Assembly (NCBI GenBank): GCA_963769115.1
Contig: CAVYKN010000007.1
Span: 62,001 to 126,000, forward strand
Reading direction: 5' to 3'
DNA from: DASTFY01 sp963769115
GTDB taxonomy: Bacteria > Actinomycetota > Acidimicrobiia > Acidimicrobiales > Ilumatobacteraceae
DNA length: 64,000 bases
The position numbers were made by a program, and so were the translations under genes. Position 1 is the stretch's first letter. Each line of letters begins with the position of its first letter. The notes beneath the pieces were generated by a model. It was not told the origin of the DNA. It did no database searches and saw nothing but the letters and a program-made list of their open reading frames with translations. Of this stretch, positions 43,281-52,467 are shown in pieces.

Positions 43281-44138
43281 ATGACCACCATGAGGACCAC
43301 CGACCCCACCACCGATCTCACCATGGGGCCCATCATGAAGCCAGGGCTGCTCGATGTCGGCGACGTCGAGCTGTGGGTCGACCAGCGAGGGAGCGGACCG
43401 GATGTCCTCCTCATCGCCGGCCTGAGCGACCCCGCGGAGGCCTGGACCTTCCAGCTCGACGGACTGGCCGACCAGTACCGCCTCACCGCCTTCGACAACC
43501 GCGGCGCCGGCCGTTCCCCCATGCCGCCGGACGGCTTCAGCGTCACCGACATGGCCGACGACGCCGCTGCGCTCCTGCGGGCAGCGGGCATCGAGCGGGC
43601 CCACGTCGCCGGGTTCTCCGGTGGCGCCGCCACGGCCCAGCACCTGGCCCTCCGCCATCCGGACCTCGTCCGCAGCCTCGTCCTCGTCAGCACGTGGGCC
43701 CGGCCCGACGCCTATCTGCGACGTGCCATGGAGGCGTGGACCTGGTTGCCCGAGGTGGCACCGAGCGAACGGAGCATGCTCGAGTCGTTCCTGCTCTGGA
43801 TCTACACGCCACGGGCCCACGAGAACGGGATGGTCGACGCGATCATCGAGGACGCCATGTCGTTCCCGTTCCCGCAGTCGCCGGAGGCGTTCATCCGCCA
43901 GCTCGAGGCGTGGAAGCAGCACGACACGCTCGATCGACTCCACGAGATCACCGTCCCGACGATGGTGGTGGCGGGCGAGATCGACATCGTGACGCCGCCC
44001 CGCTACGGGCGGGTGGTCGCCGAAGGGATCCCGGGCACGTCGTTCGTCGTGCTGCCCGGCGAGGCCCACCAGCCGTTCCAGGAGAGTCCCGAGGCCTTCA
44101 ACGCGATGGTCGACGCCTTCTGGTCGTCCCTCGACTAG
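43281..44138 (+). CDS. Alpha/beta hydrolase
   Basis: 285 residues; CAGGAG precedes the ATG at 43281. The nucleophile S113 is in the elbow AGFSGGAATA; the acid is in AGEIDIVTP and the catalytic His in GEAHQPF. The oxyanion region is LLIAGLSDPAEAW and the classical DNRGAGRS follows. Family: fluoroperoxidase/haloalkane-type alpha/beta hydrolases with unknown ester substrate. It follows the AAA regulator by 90 bp and a palindrome there suggests joint control. Converges with the TIR gene, 6 bp apart. Confidence 0.9.
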   Translation: MTTMRTTDPTTDLTMGPIMKPGLLDVGDVELWVDQRGSGPDVLLIAGLSDPAEAWTFQLDGLADQYRLTAFDNRGAGRSPMPPDGFSVTDMADDAAALLRAAGIERAHVAGFSGGAATAQHLALRHPDLVRSLVLVSTWARPDAYLRRAMEAWTWLPEVAPSERSMLESFLLWIYTPRAHENGMVDAIIEDAMSFPFPQSPEAFIRQLEAWKQHDTLDRLHEITVPTMVVAGEIDIVTPPRYGRVVAEGIPGTSFVVLPGEAHQPFQESPEAFNAMVDAFWSSLD

Positions 44139-44144
44139 CCGGTG

Positions 44145-47100
44145 CTAGTTCGGGCACGGTGCTTCGGCACCGTCCAGGAACGCCTCCCGCTCGACGTCCG
44201 TGAGCGGACGCGACGAGATCTCGCACGCGATCCTCACCCACGCCGTCGGGTCCGTCAGCCAGGTCGAGACCGTCGCTCCGTCGTGCGTCACCGCGGCGTG
44301 GGCGGCGGTCTGGACGTCGAGCAGGCGGGATCCCTCGGTCCGCAGCGGCAGACCGATCGGCGCGCCTTCGCCGACGTCCCACCAGCGCATCGTCCCGTCG
44401 TCGCTCACCGAGAGCAGCATGCTGCCGTCGGCGGTGAAGGCGAGTTGCCGTACCCGGTCCTCGTGGCCGGCGAGCACGGCCGAAGGGCTCCAGTCGGCCG
44501 TCGTCCAGAGGATGATCGATCGATCGTCGCTGCCCGTCGCCAGCAGGCTGCCGTCGGGGCTGAACGCGACCCCGCTCACCTCGGCGCCGTGCCCCTCCAG
44601 CGTTCGCACCTCGGCGCTCTCGACGTCGACCGTGACGACATCCCTCGTGCGTCCACCGGTCGTGCCGACGGCGATGGTGCCGCCGTCGGGCGAGACGGTC
44701 AGGTCGGTGATGGGATCGCCCGTGGCCTGGACGGGCCCCCCGACGGTCGAGAGGTCCCCGGGGTCGAGCAGCACCACGCCACCGTCACTCGTCGCCGCGG
44801 CGAGCTTTCCTGCGTCGGATCCTCCTGCCCGGGCGAGGGCCACGACGTCGAGATCCGTGCGCTCCGCCAGGCGCTCGCCGGTCCGTGGATCGACGACGGC
44901 GAGGCCGCTGCCGCCGACGGCGACACGGTCCGGGGCCAGGACCAGAGCGCTGGTCGGCTCGGCCACGCCTCCCTCGACCATCGCCACGACTGCGCCGTCT
45001 CCGTCCAGGGTGTGGAGTGCTCCGTCGGCGGAGATGGCGAAGATCTGATCGTCAGCGGGGGTGGCGGCCACCACGGCCAGCGCCTCGATGTCCGTGCGAC
45101 CCTGGTTGAGCCCGGAACGACCGAGCCCGTCCCATTCGACGACGCCGTCAGTCCGTACGGCGACGATCCGCCCGTCGCCGTCACGAGCGCCCGCCGCGAT
45201 CATCGTTGCCGGTCGCTCCCCGAGCGGTGCCAGTGCCGTCATGGGTGCGCCCGTCGGGCGGCCGTTCGCGAGGTTGAACTGCCTGACGACGCCCCCCTCG
45301 TCCACGGCGACGACCCGGTCACCGGTGACGGCCAGGCCCAGGACGGCACGGTCACCGCCCGGGAGACGGAGCGGCCGCTCGTCGGTGCCGTTCACGAGTG
45401 CGTCCACGGACCAGACGAGCAGATCCCCGGTCGAGCCGTCGCTGACCACGAGGCGGTCGCCGGACTCGTCGAACGCGGCCGCGTACACGATGCCGAGCAC
45501 GTCACCGGACGAGACGTCGGCGACCATGGCACCGTCCCCGATGTCCCACAGCGTGAACCCGAACCGCTGCGAGCCCGCACCGAGCGCCAGCCCTCGCCGT
45601 GCCGACACCGCGACGGCGCTCGGGGTACCGGTGACCTGCCCGAGGGCGAAGCCGCCGCTGCCGAGGTTCCGGACCTCCACCACGCCGCCCTCGGTGGCAT
45701 CGACGATCAATTGCCCTTGCTGATCGAGGCTCGCGAGGCGGACGGGCTCGTTCGAGGGCGCAGCGATCAGCTGGCCTTCCGCCGGGCCGGCCAGCAATGT
45801 GCCGTCGGCCGTGACGACGGCGATGGAGCCGCCGGCCTCCGTGATGACGGCGGGCACGCCGGGTAGCGGTGATTCGGGCCTGGCGGCACAGGTCCGTTGC
45901 ACGCTGTCGCAGGCCAGCAGCTCGCCGTCCGCCGTGCCGACGAGCACCTCGTTCCCGCCCGGCGCGACGGCCGCGGCGGTGATCGTGCCGTCCGTGGGCG
46001 CCCACGTCCCGACGAGCGGCGCCGGCTGCGTGAGCGTCGTCGCCAGCGCGGAACGCACCGCCGGGTGCTGGGACCGGGCGTAGGCCGTGGTCGCCAGCCG
46101 GAGGCCGAGGTCCGGCCGATCGGAGGCCGCCCGGATCGACTGCTCGCCCAGTTCGCGGGCGACCGCCACCCGGTTCCGGTCGGCCTGGTCGCTCGTCCGG
46201 CGCCACAGCACGCCGACCAGACCGACGGCCACCGCCGCCACGGCGGCCGTCGCCACGGCCATCCAACGGCGTTGCTTCGCCCGCCGCAGCCGGCGCGAGC
46301 TCTCGCGCAGGTACTCCTGCTCCGTGTCGGTGAGCAGGAGCCGCCCGCTCTCGACCAGCGGTGTGAGCTCGGCGACCATCCCCGCCGTGGCCAGGTGGGC
46401 GACGGACCGGTCTGACCCCAACCACTCGGCCGTCGCGCCCTCGACCCGCTGTCGTGCCTCCTCATCGGCTCGTGCCGTCAGCACCCAGTCGTGCAGCCGG
46501 GGCCACGTGTTGAGGACGGCGTCGTGCGCGAACTCGACGCCGTCCTGATCGCCCACGAGCAGGCGGCTCTCGGTCAGCCCGCCGAGCAGGTCCAGCACCG
46601 CCTGCCTGTCACCGCCGTGCCCGGCGAGGTCCTCGGCCCGACGCTTCCGGCGCACTGCCGGCGCGCCCGGTGGGAAGGCGACGAGCCGGAGGAGCGTGGA
46701 CCGCACGAGCGGTTCCTGGTCGGGCAGCAGCGGCCGGATCGACGCCTCCGCCAGCTCGGCCAGCGCTCCCGTCACGCGACCGCCCTCGACGTAGGCCTTG
46801 AGCGTCAGCCGGTCGCCCTGACGCTTGCGCCACATCTCCTGGAGCGCCACCGAGAGCAGCGGCAAGGCGTTCGGCTGGTTCTCGACGTCCAGCGCGATCT
46901 CGTCCACCAGCCGGGGTTCGAGCGCGATGCCGCAGTGCCACGCGGGCTGTTGGATCACGTCGCGCAGACCATCCCCGTCGATCGGCGCCAGGAGGTGGTG
47001 GCGGGCGCCGATCGCTCGGGCGAGCGCCGGCAGCTCCGCGAGCTGGTCCAGGTAGTCCGAACGCAGCGTGACGACGACGCGGGCGCGGTCGGGGCAGTGG

Positions 47101-48029
47101 GCGGCCAGCGCAGAGAGGTTGTCCCCGAAGGCCTTGCGAGAGGCCTCGTCCTGGCCTCTGGTGAAGAGCTGCTCGAGCTGGTCGACGACCACGAGCAGGC
47201 CGGTCCGCTCGTCGAGACCGCTCAGGACGGCCAGGACCGCACTCGAGAACACCCCCGTGTCGTGCTGCGTCTGCTCGACGGCGTGGAGCGGGAGGCCGAG
47301 CGGTGACGGGCCGAGGGCGGCGAGCCCGACGAGGAAGCTGCGCGCCGGCTCCGGGCCCGGATCGACGACGACCGGCCGCCAGTGGCGCAGCGACGCGATG
47401 GAGGTCGTCTGCAGGCGGGGGATCAGGCCGGCGCGTACCAGGGACGACTTGCCCGAGCCGCTCGGGCCGAGCACGGCCGTGAGCCCTGGTGAGCGGCACA
47501 GCTCCACCAGGGCGTCGATGTCGGCCTCCCGCCCGAAGTACAGGTCCTCCTCGTCTGTCGTGAACGGGCGCAGGCCGGGATAGGGCTCGCGGTCCGTGTC
47601 CTCGGGGGGCTTCGGGTGTTCGACCCCGAGGCCCCGGATGCCGTTCGCGATGCGATCGACGACGTCGTCGTCGGTCGCACCGTCCATCTCGACATAGGAG
47701 CGGGTTGCGAGCTGCGTCCACTGGGCGCCGTCGAGCCGGGCGCCGGGCAGGAGCACGGGGATGATCGGGAGCTCGACGTCGAGCACGGAGCGATCGAGCG
47801 CGAGATCCACCTCGAAGGCCTGGACCCCACCGATGCCATCGGGCCCGACGGCGACGACGACCGCGCCCGCCTGTGCGATGCCCTCGGTGATCCGTTCTCG
47901 CCACCGTTCACCCGAGAGGATGTCGCTGCGATCGAACCACACATCGAGATCCCGCAGCTCCAGACCCTCGGCGATCGGCGCGACGAGTTCGTGATCGCTG
48001 TGGCGATACGAGACGAAGACGTCGGCCAT
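44145..48029 (-). CDS. TIR - nSTAND1 NTPase - transmembrane - WD40 protein
   Basis: 1294 residues, intact. TIR domain (1-~135): MADVFVSYRHSDHELVAPIA and VWFDRSDILSGE; the Glu in QAFEVDLAL (E73) is at the place of the NADase catalytic residue. NTPase (~155-500): YPGLRPFTTDEEDLYFGRE, Walker A GPSGSGKSS at 188-196 and LLVVVDQLEQLFTRG; this is the nSTAND1 signature. A charged linker and one membrane helix (VATAAVAAVAVGLVGVLW, ~596) follow, then about 12 WD40 blades such as VSGVAFSPDGSLLATGSDD. Family: effector-STAND-sensor proteins, some of them anti-phage (Avs-like) and others signalling. ATG 48029 is 13 bp after the upstream lipoprotein. Confidence 0.9.
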   Translation of the reverse strand: MADVFVSYRHSDHELVAPIAEGLELRDLDVWFDRSDILSGERWRERITEGIAQAGAVVVAVGPDGIGGVQAFEVDLALDRSVLDVELPIIPVLLPGARLDGAQWTQLATRSYVEMDGATDDDVVDRIANGIRGLGVEHPKPPEDTDREPYPGLRPFTTDEEDLYFGREADIDALVELCRSPGLTAVLGPSGSGKSSLVRAGLIPRLQTTSIASLRHWRPVVVDPGPEPARSFLVGLAALGPSPLGLPLHAVEQTQHDTGVFSSAVLAVLSGLDERTGLLVVVDQLEQLFTRGQDEASRKAFGDNLSALAAHCPDRARVVVTLRSDYLDQLAELPALARAIGARHHLLAPIDGDGLRDVIQQPAWHCGIALEPRLVDEIALDVENQPNALPLLSVALQEMWRKRQGDRLTLKAYVEGGRVTGALAELAEASIRPLLPDQEPLVRSTLLRLVAFPPGAPAVRRKRRAEDLAGHGGDRQAVLDLLGGLTESRLLVGDQDGVEFAHDAVLNTWPRLHDWVLTARADEEARQRVEGATAEWLGSDRSVAHLATAGMVAELTPLVESGRLLLTDTEQEYLRESSRRLRRAKQRRWMAVATAAVAAVAVGLVGVLWRRTSDQADRNRVAVARELGEQSIRAASDRPDLGLRLATTAYARSQHPAVRSALATTLTQPAPLVGTWAPTDGTITAAAVAPGGNEVLVGTADGELLACDSVQRTCAARPESPLPGVPAVITEAGGSIAVVTADGTLLAGPAEGQLIAAPSNEPVRLASLDQQGQLIVDATEGGVVEVRNLGSGGFALGQVTGTPSAVAVSARRGLALGAGSQRFGFTLWDIGDGAMVADVSSGDVLGIVYAAAFDESGDRLVVSDGSTGDLLVWSVDALVNGTDERPLRLPGGDRAVLGLAVTGDRVVAVDEGGVVRQFNLANGRPTGAPMTALAPLGERPATMIAAGARDGDGRIVAVRTDGVVEWDGLGRSGLNQGRTDIEALAVVAATPADDQIFAISADGALHTLDGDGAVVAMVEGGVAEPTSALVLAPDRVAVGGSGLAVVDPRTGERLAERTDLDVVALARAGGSDAGKLAAATSDGGVVLLDPGDLSTVGGPVQATGDPITDLTVSPDGGTIAVGTTGGRTRDVVTVDVESAEVRTLEGHGAEVSGVAFSPDGSLLATGSDDRSIILWTTADWSPSAVLAGHEDRVRQLAFTADGSMLLSVSDDGTMRWWDVGEGAPIGLPLRTEGSRLLDVQTAAHAAVTHDGATVSTWLTDPTAWVRIACEISSRPLTDVEREAFLDGAEAPCPN

Positions 48030-48042
48030 GCCCGTGGGCAAG

Positions 48043-49177
48043 CTACGGGATCGTGAAGTTGAAGTTGGCCGTGTCCGTGGTGACGGCCCCATCCGGCGCG
48101 GCCGTGGAGACAGTCAGTGTGCAGGGGCTACCGGAGCCGAATGCGGGGTCGTACTCGACGGTGACCGTGTAGGAGTCGGACTCGCCGGCCGGCGACGCGG
48201 ATGTCGACCCGCAATCGGCGTAGTGCTCCACGCCGGACCACCGGCGGTTGATGGTGACGGCCGCGCTGGCGGACGTCGGGCCGACCGTCGGGCCGCTCCT
48301 GCCGGTGAACCGCACGACCGTCGGGTTGAGGACGATCGTCGCTCGTGCGGATGCGGCCGTGTAGACGTTGCTGCCGTCGACGTACGCCTCGACGACGCAG
48401 TTCCTGGGCAGTCCCTCGAACAGCGGCACCTGGAGCGAGCTCCCGCTCAGCCCGCACTTGGTCTCGCCGAACTGATCCGGCAGCAGCCGGTAGCGCACCG
48501 CCGCGCCGCTCGTCGCGGTGGCGTTGAGCGGGATGGTGAAGGGGGTGCGGGGGTGTTCGACGCTGCGGTCGCCGAACCCCTCGATCCGCTGGGCACCCTG
48601 GGCGATCTGGGCCGAGACGCTGACCGGAGTGGCGGCGCGGTACCCGGGGCCGCCGTCCTGACGCGCGGTCACGGTGCACGTGCCGACGCCCGTGGCCTTC
48701 AGCAGCCCGAGGTCGGCGTTGGCGAACTGACAAGCGCCGCCGGCGGACAGGCCCACCCTCAGGCCCGAGGAGGCGGTGGCGATGACCGTGCGGGTGTCGC
48801 CGTAGACCCAGCCGCCGGGCACGGGGTAGACGGTGATCGTCTGGCTCGAGAGCGTCGAGGTCGACGAGCTACCGCCGCCCTTGGGCTTCGTCGTCGGCGT
48901 GCCCCCGACCCGAGCCGTCCGATGTCGACGGATCGACCGTCGATCCCGTTCCGGCGACGGTCGATCCGCTCGTGGCCGTCTCGTCCGACGACGACGGCTC
49001 ATCGACGGTGACGTCGACGGTCGAACCGCCGTCCGAACCGGCCGTCTCGGTCGCCGAGACATCAGCCGACCCATCGGTGGAGTCGGTGCCGAGTTGCTCC
49101 TCAGACCCGCACGCCGCGGCGACGAGGAGCAGCGCGGCGACGGCCACCGATCGCGTGAGCCGATTCGCGCTGGTCAT
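48043..49177 (-). CDS. Lipoprotein with Ig-like/MBG-type domains, one frameshift
   Basis: ~378 residues. Signal peptide with lipobox (VAVAALLLVAAACGSEE, Cys ~22) and a Thr/Ser/Asp-rich linker. Near 48905, in a GGGGG run, the frame changes and the exported part continues TTKPKGGGSSSTSTLSSQTI, VYPVPGGWVYGDTRTVIATA and several beta-strand repeats with single Cys residues (VGTCTVTARQDG, TKCGLSGSS). The strand pattern is Ig-like/MBG; it ends TANFNFTIP. It is directly upstream of the TIR gene in the same direction, and may be its envelope-side partner (inference). Confidence 0.7.
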
Positions 49178-49249
49178 CGTCGACCTCCTCCCTGCACCGA
49201 GTTCTACCCGAGAGAGCCGCGACCGGGGAGGTCAGATACAAGCCGGTCG

Positions 49250-49888
49250 TCAGGTGGAGCTGACGACGACCACGGCCGTGCTGGCGATGATGGCGGCCTG
49301 CGTCGCCTCGATGACGTGCTTGACCGCGTCGGCGGCAGCGACCTGCTCCGCGGCCTGGGCGATGCGCTGCTTCGCCTTGGCCCGATCGGCGCGGGCGGGA
49401 GCGACGACCTCGAGCATCTGGCACGGACCGGACAGCGCCAGGAGCACCGCCGTCCGGGCGTCGAGCCGTGTGTCGCTCGTGGCGGCGGCCCGCACGCGAG
49501 CCAGCAGCCCGTCGTGGGCCGCCGGATCCCGAACCGGGTGGCGGGTCGCGTGCAGCGCCTCCTTCTCCCGCCCCAGCGTCCCGGACGCGACCATGGCGTC
49601 CACCACCTCGGACCAGCCGGCGTGCTTGATCGAGCCCAGCCGGCTCTTCAGTCGTTTGCCTTCGTGCGGCGCCACGTTGTCGAGAGCCTGCGCGAGCAGC
49701 GGGTCGGCCGGCCTGGTGCCGGTCAGCCTGATCCGGCCGTCCGTGAGGTCGAGGTGGCCGTCGATGGCGAGCTCGGCGACCAGGGCGCCGGTGACGCCGA
49801 CGGCCGCTGACGGCTGGTTCGACGCGCCGCGGGCCACGGTGCCGTCGGGGTTGAGGGCGAGGAGCACGAACTCTTCAGCGAGCAACAC
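49250..49888 (-). CDS. GPP34 (Golgi phosphoprotein 3-like) protein
   Basis: 212 residues from GTG 49888, preceded by AAAGGAGAGG. LLAEEFVLLALNPDGTV opens the GPP34 fold; ALVAELAIDGHLDL and TDGRIRLTGTRPADPLLAQA follow, and the helical rest is rich in Ala/Val. Eukaryotic GOLPH3 binds PI4P on Golgi membranes; actinobacterial members are common but uncharacterised. It is 22 bp after the HAD gene and 72 bp before the lipoprotein, all co-directional. Confidence 0.82.
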   Translation of the reverse strand: MLLAEEFVLLALNPDGTVARGASNQPSAAVGVTGALVAELAIDGHLDLTDGRIRLTGTRPADPLLAQALDNVAPHEGKRLKSRLGSIKHAGWSEVVDAMVASGTLGREKEALHATRHPVRDPAAHDGLLARVRAAATSDTRLDARTAVLLALSGPCQMLEVVAPARADRAKAKQRIAQAAEQVAAADAVKHVIEATQAAIIASTAVVVVSST

Positions 49889-49910
49889 GAGGATCCCTCT
49901 CCTTTCCTTG

Positions 49911-50858
49911 TCACCCCGCCGGCCCGGGGAAGACCTGCGTCCAGTCATGCTTGACGCTGACGGTGACGAACCCGCCCGAGGATGCGGCTTCCACGATCTT
50001 CTCCGCGCCCTTGTCGTACGGGGTGTCGCCGCGGCCGGTGTCGTCGTCGTGGTGGATGAGGAGGCTGAGGCTACGGGGGTGCCGCTGTACGAAGCGAAGC
50101 ATCGGGAGATCGCCGTTGGCGTTCCCGGCAGCGAGGATGGGCCGCCGTCCGATGCGGCTCCAGATCCGGGTGGGCTTCTCCGGTCCGTCGGCCAGGAACG
50201 AGAACGAGGCCGCGTAGCGGACATCGCCGCCGGTCTCGTCCTCGGTGTAGACGAGACCCATGGCCGACCCGATGACTCGCTCGGGCGGGACGCCGTACGC
50301 GTCGGCGGTCATCGGGCGCATGAAGTCCCGATCACCGGCGGACACGATGTACGTCGTGAACCCGTTCTGCTCCAGGTACTGCAACAGTTCCACCATCGGC
50401 TGGTAGACGGTCTCTGCGTAGGGCCGGCGCAGCACAGGGTGCTCCTCGACGCGGAAGAACTCGCTGATCTCGGAGGCGTAGTCGTCGACGGTGCGCTCGG
50501 CACTGATGCCGACGATCGCCCTCACCATGAGCCGGAGGTCCGTGTCGTCGCCGGCGTAGTGCTTGTCGAGGGCGTCGGCGAGCCAGGCGACGTCACCCGA
50601 GGTCGCGGCGAGATAGGGCTGCCGATCGGCCAGCGTCGGGTCCGCGGTCGCCTGTTCGCGCCACTTGCCGACGATGAAGTGCAACTGGGTCGGCATGGGC
50701 TTCTCGGTCCACAGCGTCCCGTCGTTGTCGAAGACCGCGATCCGTTCGGCCTCCGGGACGTGTTCCGGGCCGTCGCCGGTGACGGCCTCGACGAACGAGA
50801 CGATGGCATCGCGGGTCGGGGTCGCGGCCCACGAGGGGAGCACCTGCTCTTCAGCCAT
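49911..50858 (-). CDS. HAD-superfamily phosphatase
   Basis: 315 residues. Motif I ERIAVFDNDGTLW (DxDxT), motif II TTYIVSAGDRDFM with the Ser/Thr-like residue, motif IV LAAGNANGDLPMLRF (GDxxxD-type). A cap region lies between ~70 and ~155. Family: non-specific HAD phosphatases such as those acting on phosphoserine or phosphosugars. It sits 45 bp after the last gene of the giant-protein operon and 22 bp before GPP34, so it may be part of that transcript. Confidence 0.88.
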   Translation of the reverse strand: MAEEQVLPSWAATPTRDAIVSFVEAVTGDGPEHVPEAERIAVFDNDGTLWTEKPMPTQLHFIVGKWREQATADPTLADRQPYLAATSGDVAWLADALDKHYAGDDTDLRLMVRAIVGISAERTVDDYASEISEFFRVEEHPVLRRPYAETVYQPMVELLQYLEQNGFTTYIVSAGDRDFMRPMTADAYGVPPERVIGSAMGLVYTEDETGGDVRYAASFSFLADGPEKPTRIWSRIGRRPILAAGNANGDLPMLRFVQRHPRSLSLLIHHDDDTGRGDTPYDKGAEKIVEAASSGGFVTVSVKHDWTQVFPGPAG

Positions 50859-50903
50859 GACCTCTGGCTACCACGCGCCGCTCGGGCCTGCGAGGCCTGT
50901 CGC

Positions 50904-52467
50904 TCACGGCGAGATCTCGGGCTGCTCCTCCAGCACGTCGAACCGCAGCGACGAGGCCGGCGCCCCGCTCAGCGGGGTGCGGCGGCGCTGCACCCACAGA
51001 ACGGGTTGGCCGTCCGTGCGGCGGCCGAGGACGTAGCGACGGTCGAGGTGGAGGCCGGCCCGGGGCACCGCGGCGGGCGCGAGGTGGTGCACCGGGTCGC
51101 TCGGGCCCGCTGCCGGGTCGCGCAGCAGGCGGCTCGTCGGTCCTGGCCGTGGCGCGACCGGCCGGACGGTGAGGTCGGCCAGCCGGCCCTGCACGAAGCG
51201 CCGCACGTTGCCGGCGTCCGACAGCAGGTAGGGATGCCACAGGTGCGGCACCGTCGTCGAGGGCAGGTAGCGGTAGCGGCGGGCGGCGGTGGCGACGACC
51301 TGCCCGGCCGGTGCCTCCGCCAGGGTCAGCTCGCCGGCCGGGCCGGTGCATCCGGAGCGGGCGCCGGGGCTCGACGAGCTCGATGCCATCGACGCGCTGT
51401 TCGATGGCCCAGAGCACGTTGGCGTCCTCGTCGACCCCGAGGAGCACCTCGTCGAGCGGGACGGCGGCCGTCAGGGGGTTGGCCACGGTGGGCCACAGCA
51501 GGAGCTCGCCCGGCCGCCGGCCGCTGACGTGGAACATCGACCAGCCGTCGGCCGGGCGACACGTCGTGGTGAGGCCCATGGCGTCCTCGACCTGCATGCC
51601 GGTCACGGCCACGAGCGTGCCCGTCGGGCTGACCAGGGGAGCGGTGAACCAGTCGTCGCCGTGGGAGGCGGTGACGTGGATCAGCATGAGCGCGGCCAGC
51701 TGCGTGCGGTGCGGCGCCACCGCCCCGGGGTCGTGGCGGTGGTCCTCGATCTGCCACCACCGCGGGTTGGGCGCGCCGTCGTAGGCGACGCGCGTCGGGT
51801 AGCTCGTGCGGACCACTGCTGGCGTCGGCGCGGGCGGGTTCGGGCCCTTGGCCGTCGCCGAGTACCAGTCGACGTCGCCGCCGTCGTGGCGGGGGATGGT
51901 CAGGGTCACAGGACCGGCGGCGAACGACGCGGTGTACGCCAGCTCGGCCGGCTGCCAGTCGTCGGGCGGCTCGACGACGGGGACGCCCTCGGCCGCGAAC
52001 AGCGCGGGGCCGAGGCCGAGCGAGGCGCGGGCGCGGTACAGGGCCAGGCCGTCCAGCACCTTGCCGTTGAGCTGGTCGTACGGGGCGCCGAGCCCGCTGA
52101 GCAGCAGTGCCGGGTCGCGCCGTCGATCGGCCGGGACGGCGGCTCGCAGCGCCCGGCCCACCCTCACCCGCCGCCCGATCGTCCACCACTGCTCCGGCTC
52201 GGACTCGATGATCGCCTCCGGCGGCGTGATCCGGGGGTCGTCGTCGGCGGCCGGCGTGGGCCCGGTGACCGGGGTCTCGGTCACCGTCAGGTGCACGAGC
52301 GCCGGTGAGGCGGCATCCCGGCCCCGGTGCTCCCCGAGCTGCCACTGGCGGCCGAGGAACCACACCGGGTCGTTGACCTTGGCCCGCAGCGCGTCGCCCA
52401 CGGCCCGCAGGTCGTACTGCGTGTGGACGGCCTCGAGGCGCAGGTGGAGGTCGAAGCGGTACGGCAT
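50904..52467 (-). CDS. Conserved unrecognised protein of the giant-protein operon, one frameshift
   Basis: ~520 residues, starting MPYRFDLHLRLEAVHTQYDL with NDPVWFLGRQWQLGEH near residue 35. Near 51365 the frame changes from VDGIELVEPRRP to SGCTGPAGELTLAEAPAGQV, and the end is ASSLRFDVLEEQPEISP. No signal peptide, membrane helix or catalytic motif is seen; Trp/Arg/Asp-rich. A segment with RYRYLPSTTVPHLWHPYLL resembles blocks seen in other uncharacterised large proteins of similar clusters, but no function is known to me. The start overlaps the upstream gene's stop by one base. Confidence 0.65.

Noticed and set aside
46609..47904. Second minus-strand frame inside the TIR gene
   Set aside because: Arg/Ala/Pro-rich shadow of the NTPase-coding frame without motifs.
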